In this document: positions 1-8,185 of the stretch, piece by piece
How positions within the stretch are numbered: the first letter of the stretch is position 1
How the letters are laid out: every line of letters begins with the position of its first letter
Assembly: GCA_004369085.1 (NCBI GenBank)
Contig: ML210193.1
Coordinates: 188,105-199,446 of the forward strand
From: Coprinopsis marcescibilis
Taxonomy: Eukaryota > Basidiomycota > Agaricomycetes > Agaricales > Psathyrellaceae
Direction: 5' to 3'
DNA length: 11,342 bases
Notes under the pieces: generated by a model
Seen by the model: the letters and a program-made list of their open reading frames with translations, nothing else
Database searches by the model: none
What the model was told of the DNA's origin: nothing
Position numbers and translations under genes: made by a program

Positions 1-242
1 TATGGCGGGCGTTTTGGCGAAAAATTAAAAACACACACACATTTTGGTTTCCATACACTTTTCACTGAACTTAGTCGAATTTACTCATAAGTCATTGAAA
101 GTGTATGCTATATAAAATAACGAAAAACCCACACACTATTTCAAGTGAAGTGGGAGACCGCACACACACTTTTCGATGCACCCGGAAATCCACACACACT
201 TTTAATGCCCAATGAACTCATACAAAGATTTTTGCAAATTTA
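1..242 (+). repeat. Left terminal inverted repeat of the transposon
   Basis: Pairs with the reverse complement of 697-939. The outer 203 bases align without gaps and with about six mismatches. The inner 40 bases still align but with small indels. The sequence is AT-rich with CA-rich blocks. Confidence 0.88.
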
Positions 243-696
243 GCAAGCCTTACAGAAGTTTCTGCTAGACGTAGAGGTCTGATGTCGTATCTCACTGGGA
301 CCAGGACTGGCCACCCCCTGCAATGCATACAAGGACTGCCAGACTGCCAGTGGGTCAAATTCAAGCTCCGACCCAATGGTCACTTGCCACTGCTGCAAGT
401 CCTCATCATGCCGGTGAATGCAGGTGTCATTTTGGAAGCACCAGAGCTTGTAGCTGCAGACCTTGATTCGGGATGAGTTGCTCTTATCACTGGAATTAGG
501 ACGAGAGGGCAAGATGCATAATATCAAATGTGGATTCCCAGTCCAATCGATAACGACCGGCATTGGTGGCGGCACGATCCATAATCATCATTTGGGCAAC
601 CCTCATCACCAACTCCATATTCCTCCTGAGATCTCAGATGGCTATTCACGGCTGTTCAGGTCAGGAACGTATGCACGACATGTGTGCGTGGTCTTT
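243..696 (-). other. Transposon core, possible captured coding fragment
   Basis: The core between the inverted repeats is unlike its CA/TG-rich arms. On the - strand an open frame of 111 codons spans 240-575, and another frame upstream gives a short run starting MELVMRVAQ (roughly 630 down to 505) that ends at a stop. Both stretches have balanced, protein-like composition (for example a Trp/Tyr/Cys-containing run), as if an older coding exon were split by a frameshift. I recognise no domain and see no transposase motif. This is either captured host sequence or the remains of an internally deleted transposase gene; random open frame is the null explanation. Confidence 0.35.
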
Positions 697-939
697 CGCA
701 AATTTCAAAAATGTTTGTGTAAGTTCATGGGCATCAAAAAGTGTGTGTGGATTTCCGGCCGCGTCGAAAAGTGTGTGTGCGGTCTCCCATTTCACTTGAA
801 ATAGTGTGTGGGTTTTTCGTTATTTTATATAGCATACACTTTCAATGACTTATGAGTAAATTTGACTAAGTTCAGTGAAAAGTGTATGGAAATCAAAATG
901 TGTGTGTGTTTTTAATTTTTCGCCAAAACGCCCGCCATA
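697..939 (-). repeat. Right terminal inverted repeat of the transposon
   Basis: Reverse complement of 1-242. The last matching base is 939; the following bases (TTACTAG) have no partner inside the window, so they are flank or target-site duplication. Confidence 0.88.
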
Positions 940-1516
940 TTACTAGTTAGGCTATATGGTACAGATTTCTGGCTGAAGATAAGTGATTGAATCGATGGCC
1001 CCAACGCCGAGTAGCAGTCCGTTCCTTTGATCTAAGCCCTTACTTATCCTATTAAACTGCGTGCCGACGGTGGCTTCCCTTCGACAAGAGTAGATCTAGC
1101 GCCCGTCGGACCGTTGCCGCCGCAGTGCTTGCCAAAGCTTGAAGTCCAATCAAAGCCAAACAATTACAACCTTTAATGGCAGTACTAGGGTGCGATGTCC
1201 TTCTGGAGCGTTACCTGGTCCTCCAAATTCCCAAACCGTAATCTGCTTATGATCTTTCTATTGCGTCCTTTGTGGGGAGCGCGTGTCTGCCACAACGCGT
1301 TTTTCATTCTCGGATCCACTATGAATCTTCGATAGGCAGACAGTGTTATCCGATTTCATATCGGACGGTGAATCTAACAAACATCTGGCTCTGGATGTGT
1401 CATGGGGTGGGAATCACAGCTTCGATTTTTGTTCTCCTTCTATCCTCAAACTAACGTCTGTGCTTCAGGAAAGTCCCTTTGGTTGTCACAGTTTCGCATC
1501 CTCGACTGTTAGGATT
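940..1516. other. Intergenic region, no gene seen
   Basis: This is the sequence between the transposon and gene A1. I see no supported gene, RNA or TATA box. Open frames here are short and overlap each other. The frame that becomes exon 1 of A1 is open back to about 1343, so a longer N-terminus cannot be excluded. This region should hold the A1 promoter. Confidence 0.5.
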
Positions 1517-2611
1517 ATGAGGTTTCTCAGCCAAACGGCATCCAAGCAACGCGAAGACTCTTTCATTGCCAAAGAGGACTCTCGTCCTGACGATATTGTA
1601 ATCCCGTAAGGCACCAATTTCAGGCCTGCCTATCCAACCTGAAATTCTTCACAGAGTCATGGGTCCCACAGGCTCCGGGAAAAGCACGGTATGCTTAGAA
1701 CCATCTTCAAGCGTTCAACGCACTTAACTCTGAATCTAGTTTATTGCCAATGTTCTGGGCGAAGATGCACAAGACAAACCACAGACTTCTGTCAGCCTGG
1801 ACTCGTGTACCCAGGTAGTTCAACACTACATTGTTGATTCAGCAACAAGCGATAATGTTAGCAACCTATCTGGGCGGCGTATTATCCTTGTCGATACGCC
1901 GGGGTTTGATGATACCGGTGTCAGTGACTTCGACATCCTGCGTCGTGTTTCGGCCTGGCTGGAAAACTCGTAAGTTTTTTCACGGCTCAGTTTATTGAAG
2001 CTTCTTGTTGAACATCGATTAGCTATCGCGAGGGTACACGCGTAGGGGCAGTCATTTACATCTATCCCGTATACCCTGGTCGCTATAGCCATAATGATCG
2101 ATCGAATCTCAAGATTTTCTCCAAGTTATGCGGCAAAAATGCCCTTACCAGAGTGACTCTTGCGACATCCAGATGGGACGAACATGGCGATCAGGACCTC
2201 CTCGAGCGGCGAGAGGCAGACTTGCAAAGTCATTGGCGGTATATGCTGGAATGCGGCGCATCTACTGGGCGTTTGGGCCGCTTTAATGATCCAGATCACC
2301 GGTACTCCGCAGCCACCCTTCTGAAGGAAGTTGTCTCAAAAGCGATATCACGCGAACAGAGCGAGGGCGAATTGGCGGGCGTCATTCTCGACCTCCAACA
2401 GCAGGTGGTCTTGCAGCAGCGTGAGCTCAATCAGACAGGGGCGGCTAGGGAGCTGAAGAAGAAATTGGACTCCCTTGTCAAAGAATACGAGTCTATGGGA
2501 GACAATCCAGTGGTCCGAGCCAAGGCTAGAGACGTTGTTCGACAGCTGGACAATCTGAAGATATCTGTGGTCGGACGCCTCAAGTTATTTCTGTTGGGAA
2601 ATGTGCGTTGA
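1517..2611 (+). CDS. GIMAP/AIG1-like G-domain protein, class A (A1), 4 exons
   Basis: Exons read as 1517-1605, 1655-1688, 1740-1969 and 2023-2611; all introns are GT-AG, and the product is 313 aa. The start was chosen because it gives a short leader comparable to paralogue A2, ending in the same DxVIP stretch before the P-loop. The P-loop GPTGSGKST is at residues 33-41, a Cys-Thr pair in the switch I region at 64-65, LVDTPGFDDT (G3) at 91-100, and ATSRWD at 165-170 stands where GTPases carry the NKxD-type G4. Residues about 225-296 are rich in Leu, Gln, Lys and Glu and should form a long helix or coiled coil. This order matches the P-loop/G-domain proteins expanded in basidiomycetes and related to AIG1/GIMAP GTPases. 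The cellular role is unknown. Nucleotide binding is strongly implied; hydrolysis and GTP specificity are inferred. It is the first of four same-strand paralogues. Confidence 0.85.
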
Positions 2612-2990
2612 CTCAATATCTACCCAGTCACGTATGCTCACGAACCCTAAAGTAAGATCTGCCTGACGAGCCAGCATTCACCACAAAAGTCAACTTCAGA
2701 GAATTGTATTCTCCTTTCGTGTACATAGTGTCTTATCGATAATTCTATCACTTTCTCGTTCCATCGGCTCTGTTTCCGTGAAACGGCGAAGGGACTTTTC
2801 TCGGCGCAAATGTAACAAGTTGGATTGACACGTTGTCCACGACCACTCAACATGGCCACGCCTTTGGCACGCGGTCTCTAGTTCCACATACGTACTATGA
2901 AGAGAGAAACATGAGTATAACTCTCCCGCTTTGTCTCACTCCTCTCAGGCTCGCTAGAGTCAGAACACCATCACAACCCAATACCACGTA
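2612..2990. other. Intergenic region between A1 and B1, with putative B1 promoter
   Basis: 380 bp without a supported gene. It holds the A1 3' end and the B1 5' flank. A segment at 2800-2832 matches the 5' flank of B2 (see the repeat entry). A pyrimidine-rich stretch (about 2920-2950) precedes the B1 start, as is usual upstream of fungal start codons. Two overlapping - strand open frames (2647-2887) look like chance. Confidence 0.45.
2800..2832 (+). repeat. Upstream block shared with the B2 5' flank (copy 1)
   Basis: Begins CTCGGCGCA and aligns with 4139-4170 with one gap; roughly two thirds of the bases match. It lies 191 bp before the B1 start codon. Shared flanking sequence shows that the B1/B2 duplication included upstream DNA. 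A conserved regulatory element is possible but not shown. Confidence 0.5.
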
Positions 2991-3796
2991 ATGGCACACC
3001 CAAAATCTGAGATATTCATAATGTGAGTTATTATTCGTTGCGTGCACTGGGCCGTTTACTTAAGTCAAGCACAGAGTTATGGGAACATCTGCAGTGGGGA
3101 AAAGCACCGTGAGTGACCAATCTTTTGGCTTGCGCAGAGCTTGTAATCCATCATCCTCCCTCAGTTTATAAACAATGTCATTGGAAAACCAGTGGCCCAG
3201 GTCAGCCCTGGCGTCAATCCATGCACCACGGATATCCAAGCATACCTAGTTCCTCGGGATAACGCAATTTACCGAAATGGTAAACTACAAGAAAATTGCA
3301 GTGTTTATCTCGTAGACACTCCAGGGATCGATGTTCCCAAAACCACGCGGAGAGTCAAGGATTACGCGAAGAAAGTGTAAGTCCTCTATAGTGCCCCCTT
3401 TACCTCCTAACTAACTCTCTCCGGTTGTTGCATCTTAGCCATGTTTCCGGCATGGTATACGTCCTGTCCTGGAGTGATCGGCACAAGATAGGGGGATGCA
3501 TGGACATTCGCTCCAAGTTGACCTCCTCAAAGGATAAGCCCAATGTTGCTTTCGGCTTCACAAGCACCGACTACTGCGATGAACACCAGCGAAGACAGCG
3601 TGAACAAGAAGTCAGGGACACATGCTTGCAGATTTTTGATTCTAGCGCGGGCATGACGACTTTACTGCCTGATTCCCAGTCTGCAAGAAGCGTTATGGAC
3701 TACTTTGCCAGTGGTTTGGCAGGCACAAACCCCAAAACAGTCGGTCACACCTCATTCTTAACGACGGTGTTTGGCTGGCTGGGATGGAATTCCTAG
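2991..3796 (+). CDS. Compact GIMAP-like G-domain protein, class B (B1), 4 exons
   Basis: Exons read as 2991-3022, 3075-3108, 3165-3376 and 3439-3796; the product is 211 aa. The P-loop GTSAVGKST is at residues 14-22, followed by FINNVIG, a Cys-Thr pair at 42-43, LVDTPGIDVP at 71-80, a VSGMVYVLSW strand at 95-104 and a TSTD motif at 134-137 in the G4 position. The strand order and identical intron phases (2, 0, 2) tie it to A1 and A2. It stops soon after the G domain: there is no coiled coil, and the last residues (TTVFGWLGWN) form a short hydrophobic tail that might touch a membrane or a partner. At about 210 residues it is near the minimum for a Ras-sized G domain. It is roughly 60% identical to B2 over the last exon by eye. 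Role unknown; nucleotide binding is inferred from motifs. Confidence 0.82.
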
Positions 3797-4363
3797 ATCC
3801 CCGCGTCTGTTCGAAACTCTCTGAGGGTCAACCGCAGCTTTCATGAATTTCGCTTAATTTTCTTTGTCCTCATATGCCCTGTGTAGCTAGCTGGTTCAAA
3901 TATGACCTTCCCGAGCCTTTTCTAATACATTCTACATGTGTGTAGTATGAGGAGCATACGACCATGTCGCCGTCCTCTAAAAATGGCTCACGAGGCAGAG
4001 TGCATATGTGCTCATACCACGCCTGGTCAACGTGCATGACCTGTATTCCCTCGATAACGCCGCCACGCCGCCAACATGAAGCTGCAGTGATGTTAAGACC
4101 TGTTAATACTTGGTTCAAACCAGCTGTGGAACGTTGCTCTCGGCGCAGATGTCACAGCTGAATTGGCACGTCTGTGACCCATGTGCCAGCATGACATTGA
4201 TCGATCATGGTCTACTACCACGCGATGTCTCCGTGTTCTCGTTGATGTGTCAGTACACCTGCCAGAGAGAGAACGTCGACGGTGGTGGGCCGTATATCCC
4301 TTCATAAACCTCCTGAAGCCCTCACCACTCTCACACTTTCCAAATTCGAATTCCCACCAAGCA
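3797..4363. other. Intergenic region between B1 and B2
   Basis: 568 bp without a supported gene. The first part resembles the 3' flank of B2: an ATGCCCTGTGTAG-like string at about 3874-3886 matches 5292-5304, at 76 and 93 bp past the respective stops. The second part (from about 4139) resembles the B1 5' flank. Several overlapping open frames on both strands between 3870 and 4425 have no homology to each other or to neighbouring genes, and I treat them as chance. Confidence 0.5.
4139..4170 (+). repeat. Upstream block shared with the B1 5' flank (copy 2)
   Basis: Begins CTCGGCGCA and aligns with 2800-2832. It lies 225 bp before the B2 start codon. It marks the upstream extent of the B1/B2 tandem duplication that I can still detect. 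Confidence 0.5.
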
Positions 4364-5198
4364 ATGGCAAAAGACGCGAATTCTGCGAACGGTGTTGAAA
4401 TATACATTATGTATTTATTCTTCATTGAGTACGTTGGAGAACCGATACTCAGCTCAAATTATACCAATCCAGGGTCATGGGAGCATCTGGAGTCGGAAAA
4501 AGCACAGTGAGTCACCTAGGTATTGGTATGCATTCGTAAATTTCAGCTCATTTCTCCCCTAGTTCATAAACAACGTCATTGGCGGACAAGTGGCCCTGGT
4601 CAGCTCTGGTGTAAATCAATGCACAAAGAGGGTCCACGCCTACGGGGTCCCTAAGGATAATGCAATTTTCAAAGGCCTCCCGCAAATAATTTGCAGTGTC
4701 TTCCTTGTCGACACCCCAGGAGTTGATGTTCCCGGAACCGAGAACAGTATAAAGAAATTCGCGAAGAAATCGAAATCGTCAGTCTCGCATCTAGTCTTTA
4801 CATTCTCGATGATTAACTCGCTCCGCCTCTGGATTACATATAGCCGTGTTGCCGGAATGGTTTACGTCCTGGCTTGGAACGATCGGCATAAGATAGGGGG
4901 ATGTAATGAAATTCGCTCCAAGTTGAGCTCTGCAAAGCGCAAGCCCTGCTTTGCTTTCGGTCTGACCAACACTGATCACTGCAGTGAAGACGAAAGGAGT
5001 CAACGTGAACAACAAGTCAGGGCCGAATGCTTGCAGATAGCTGATTTTAGCGTGGACCTGATGACTTTAACGCCAGATTCACTGTCTGCCAAAAGCGTTA
5101 TGGACTACTTTGGAAGCTCCCTGGCAGTAGTAAGCCCCAGGCTAGACAAGCACGCCTCAATCTTCACAACGCTGCTTGCCTGGTTGGGGCGGAATTAG
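4364..5198 (+). CDS. Compact GIMAP-like G-domain protein, class B (B2), 4 exons
   Basis: Exons read as 4364-4410, 4473-4506, 4563-4777 and 4844-5198; the product is 216 aa. The P-loop GASGVGKST is at residues 19-27, a Cys-Thr pair at 47-48, LVDTPGVDVP at 75-84, VAGMVYVLAW from 101 and TNTD at 140-143. It has the same gene structure and hydrophobic C-terminus (TTLLAWLG) as B1, and no coiled coil. Intron 3 is unusual. The place where B1 has a clean GTAAGT donor here reads GAAATC twice and then GTCAGT, so the best donor is the weak GTCAGT at 4778 and exon 3 gains two codons (Lys-Ser). The 66-bp intron is a multiple of three and stop-free, so an unspliced message would encode a 238-aa protein with 22 extra residues. 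A TTAAC branch-like motif near 4813 suggests that splicing does occur. Role unknown. Confidence 0.8.
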
Positions 5199-6012
5199 TG
5201 CTGCTCGAAATTCTCTGCTAGAAACTGCCTAAGGGAGAAACCGCTGCCTCATTGACATATGATATATTTGCATACCTTTCTCTGTTCTCTTATGCCCCGT
5301 GTAGTAAGACTCGTAATATGCCTAGCATAGTAACCGATACAATTGACGTATGTGTACAGCGGGGAGTGATGATGACCGTACCCTGAAAGATAGTCTCCCG
5401 GGGACATCTTCCCAGATGTCGACACTCGCTTCAAGTTCAAGCAGTATGTAATTATAATATTCCAAGGCTCTGTACCGAGTTGACTTTCTGTTAAATCACT
5501 TCACTCCCTTGTTTACCTGCGTGGAGCGCACTGTGTATCGGGCGTGCGCCCTGACTTTGGCAGTAACATTTTCTGGCCAGCCATAACCTGATGCTTCTTA
5601 GCTCTTAGATATTGGTACACTAATCTCTTGGAAATCTTGCATCCTCTCTAATTACACAGATATAATCAGCTTCCGTCAATTTTACTACCTGCGGGGTCTA
5701 TGTGCTGGACTGATGAGAGTATCACTGGCTTCAATACAAACGCTGTCACGATCAAGACCCTACATCATGAGGCACATGCATCGCATGTTTGATCCTTTGT
5801 TTCGAAGTAGAAGCCACTGAATTTGGTGCCGAGCTGGCACCACAAGAGGCATGCTTGACCCAACAGATGGGGAAGGGCCTCATGCAAAACAGGAGGCGGT
5901 AGACCGAATGGTTTCCAGGTACTTATGGATGGCTCAATGGCTCACCTGGTTTACCCACCTGAACACACGTCTTTCTCTTCGCGAGCCATCCCTCCACCAC
6001 TCATTGAAGACG
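5199..6012. other. Intergenic region between B2 and A2
   Basis: 815 bp, the longest spacer in the cluster. The first 100-200 bp still resemble the B1 3' flank (for example TATGCCCCGTGTAG at 5291-5304). A perfect 7-bp stem with a 5-base loop lies at 5824-5842. The frame of A2 exon 1 is open upstream to an ATG at 5851, so a start 54 codons earlier is possible. No other gene, RNA or repeat is supported. Confidence 0.5.
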
Positions 6013-7144
6013 ATGAATCAGGTGCGGCGTCTGACACAGTCAGGAGAGTGTCTGGAAAATGGTCGTGACAGTGACCTTGTCATTCCGTAAGGTCGATTGT
6101 CCGTAATTATCCCTCCGCTCACAGCTTTATCTCAGGATTATGGGGCCGACAGGATCTGGAAAAAGTTCTGTAGGTTCCATTTCCTTGGCTAGTGACTCGC
6201 GTCCTCTAATTGAGTTCGCCTGTAGTTCATCAGGGCCTTGCTCAACGACTTGGCTAGTCCTGGTCCTGAAGTCAGCAACGGAATCAACTCGTGCACTTCT
6301 GTTGTCCAGCACTACTTTTTCGAGCCAAAGAGTAAAAGTCTTCAGGCCAAGATCAATGGTCGTCGTGTGGTACTTGTAGACACCCCTGGGTTTGATGACA
6401 CCAATGCCAGCGACTTGGAAATTCTCCGCAGAATTGCAGTTTGGCTGACAGCCTCGTGAGTTTTCTACAGTCATGTCAAGTGTCGGAGGCCAATATCCTC
6501 GCAGGTACGGGGGCCAGATGAAGGTCGCAGGTATCATCTACATCTATCCCATCTTTCCAGGTCGCTACACCCACAATGATCGAACAAATGTCAAAGTTTT
6601 CAAAAAGTTGTGTGGTAACAATGGGATCAAATGGGTCACCTTCGCCACTTCAAGGTGGGATCAAGAGGAAGCTATAGAGGCTCTGGAGGGGAAAGGCGTT
6701 TTCACCACTCGAGAAGGGCAGCTTCACAGCCATTGGAAGGATATGCTTGCATCCGGCGCGACTTCAGGGCGCTTAGCCAAGACAAACTCGCCTCGGGGTA
6801 AATACTCCGCGCATTCATTGCTCGAAGAAGTCATAACGAAAGGGCTGGAAAACAAGGCGAAGGAAGACGAGTTCGCAGGAGTCATGGTTGCACTGCAAGA
6901 ACAGATCGTAAAGAAAAAGCGAAACCTTCCGAAAACAGCGGCGGCCCGAGAACTGAAGAAGAAGTTGGATGTGTTAATGAGGGAGTACAACTCGTTGGGC
7001 GATAACGAGACTGTGAGACAGAAGACCCGGGCTATTGTTGGGCAGTTGGACGAATTGAAGATATCGTTGGGTGGCCGTATCAAACTCTTTCTCCTCGGGA
7101 ATTCTGTGGGTACAGCCGCCGTATACTTGCCTACTCCGTTCTAA
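6013..7144 (+). CDS. GIMAP/AIG1-like G-domain protein, class A (A2), 4 exons
   Basis: Exons read as 6013-6086, 6136-6169, 6226-6455 and 6505-7144; the product is 325 aa. The chosen ATG gives a 25-residue leader matching A1 in length and in its DLVIP end; an in-frame ATG at 5851 is the alternative. The P-loop GPTGSGKSS is at residues 28-36, Cys-Thr at 59-60, LVDTPGFDDT at 86-95, a VAGIIYIYP strand near 120-128 and ATSRWD at 160-165. A Lys/Leu/Glu-rich helical region follows (about 220-292), containing the AARELKKKLD run that is also found in A1. Exons 2 and 3 have exactly the same lengths as in A1 (34 and 230 nt). The two proteins are roughly 60% alike by eye and differ mostly at both ends: A2 has a longer C-terminus after FLLGN. 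It converges with the - strand gene ending at 7329. Function is inferred only to the level of a nucleotide-binding G domain. Confidence 0.85.
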
Positions 7145-7328
7145 CCACCGCACCGACAGTGATTTATTGCCTACTCTTCACTCGTCCAAACTCATCGCAT
7201 TTGTTGTCTCCATGTCTACCATTTAATTTAATTATTATATGCCTTCTATGCCCCCACTGAGACTCGAATGCACCTCATGATCAAGGGCGCCTACTGAAAC
7301 TACGTGCGGACAGCCGTCCCTTCAAACT
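7145..7328. other. Short region between convergent genes
   Basis: AT-rich tract around 7220-7240 (TTTAATTTAATTATTATA) between the A2 stop and the stop of the - strand gene. It probably holds the 3' untranslated regions and polyadenylation sites of both; no distinct signal can be named with confidence. Confidence 0.4.
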
Positions 7329-8185
7329 TCAATTCTTACCTTCTGGAAAAAAAGCACAACGTAAGATTAGCTGAGTATCCCGAAGGTGAATATGAGTCCG
7401 AAATTTCAAGCCTTAAACGAACATGAAAATGAAAGAAAAAACTCACCTATGAACGACCCCACATCTCTATTCTTCTGCCACTCATCGTCCCTAACCAGAT
7501 GCTTACTGATATCCCTGCCATCAGTGAACCTCCCGTCCTGCCTCTGCCTCCCTGTCGTATAATACTCTTCATGGTTGATGTTCAGTCTCTCCTTCACCAT
7601 CGCCCTCCACCCCGCCTTGTCCGCCCAGCTCATCTGCGGCGTCTTATTGTCCCCAGCATCCCCAGTGTAGACACGCCCCACGTGCGAATCAGTGTGTCCA
7701 GTATGGGTGGTGGTAGGCACAGCGCTAACAGGCGCCGTCGACCCCTGATAATGCTGCTGCGGATAGATCCTCTCCGCGTCCCTGAAATCTTCCCGATTAA
7801 GCGCCGAACAGTCAATGAACACGTTCAGAGGCAGCCTGATCTTTCCCCTCGCGATCACTGGGTGCTTGTGCGAACCCGCTAGAGCGAGGCCGGGCCCATG
7901 TGCGGTGGCGGGGAACGGGTCATCGCAGATGAAGATGTGGTGCTCGGCGGTGGGGTAGAAGAAGCGCTGCATGCTTTCGGTGCCAAAAGGCTGCATCGAC
8001 TTTTCGGGACGCTGAATGTAGACGAGGAGCCCGTTCTCAAGCTTATTTGTGAGATCTGCAGTGGACGAGAAGAAGTCTTGTGCTTGGATATTAGCACTAG
8101 AACTAGACTCTTGCGCTTTCGTCCTTGTCCGTGTCCATTTGGCATCAGGTAAGTACGAACCATGATAAGTGAATGTTAGATGCGA
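7329..8185 (-). CDS. C-terminal exons of a - strand gene, family not recognised
   Basis: The frame is open from 8185 (just after an in-frame stop at 8186-8188) down to a donor at 7446/7445 (GTGAGT), with the exon ending at 7447. A 104-bp intron with a T-rich acceptor (TTTTTTTCCAG) leads to a last exon at 7329-7342, giving the C-terminus SFIEGKN. The coding look is good: mixed composition and runs such as LPDAKW, GLLVYIQRPEK, NVFIDCSALN and MSWADKAGWRAMVKERL. The first in-frame ATG is at 7996, which would leave about 187 residues. The frame before it also looks coded, so the piece more likely begins at a splice acceptor; the first AG after a CTAAC at about 8172-8176 is near 8120. It may be the end of the decarboxylase gene upstream or its own gene. 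I recognise no domain. Confidence 0.55.

Larger units (their letters stand above)
1..939. mobile_element. Non-autonomous DNA transposon (MITE/foldback-like) with very long terminal inverted repeats
   Basis: The first and last roughly 242 bases are inverted copies of each other, starting TATGGCGGGCG at position 1 and ending with its complement at 939. The element is short, encodes no recognisable transposase, and has an unrelated 454-bp core (243-696). This is the form of a non-autonomous cut-and-paste element mobilised in trans. Each arm carries two copies of an ACACACACTTTT motif (about 158-168 and 192-203, and mirrored on the right), which could be subterminal transposase-binding repeats. 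The superfamily cannot be assigned. The target-site duplication cannot be tested because the left flank lies outside the window, and the true left boundary could lie slightly upstream of position 1. Arm identity is high (about six mismatches over the outer 203 bp), suggesting recent activity or sequence homogenisation. Confidence 0.85.

Noticed and set aside
3870..4425. Several overlapping open frames of 65-110 codons on both strands between B1 and B2
   Set aside because: No shared content with B flanks or known domains, no splice logic, and mutual overlap.
6127..7083. Open frames antisense to A2 (6127-6537 and 6724-7083)
   Set aside because: They are mirror images of strongly supported A2 exons with G-domain motifs.
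7499..7882. + strand 127-codon open frame
   Set aside because: Pro/Arg/Leu-rich shadow of the - strand exon 7447-8185.
7898..8152. + strand open frame ending next to a perfect CAG/GTAAGT donor-like site
   Set aside because: It is antisense to a better - strand coding frame, with skewed composition. The donor-like string has no partner exon that I could find, so I take it as chance.
7879..8163. - strand 94-codon open frame with its own ATG
   Set aside because: Ser/Pro-rich alternate frame of the same exon; the other frame continues directly into the longer protein.
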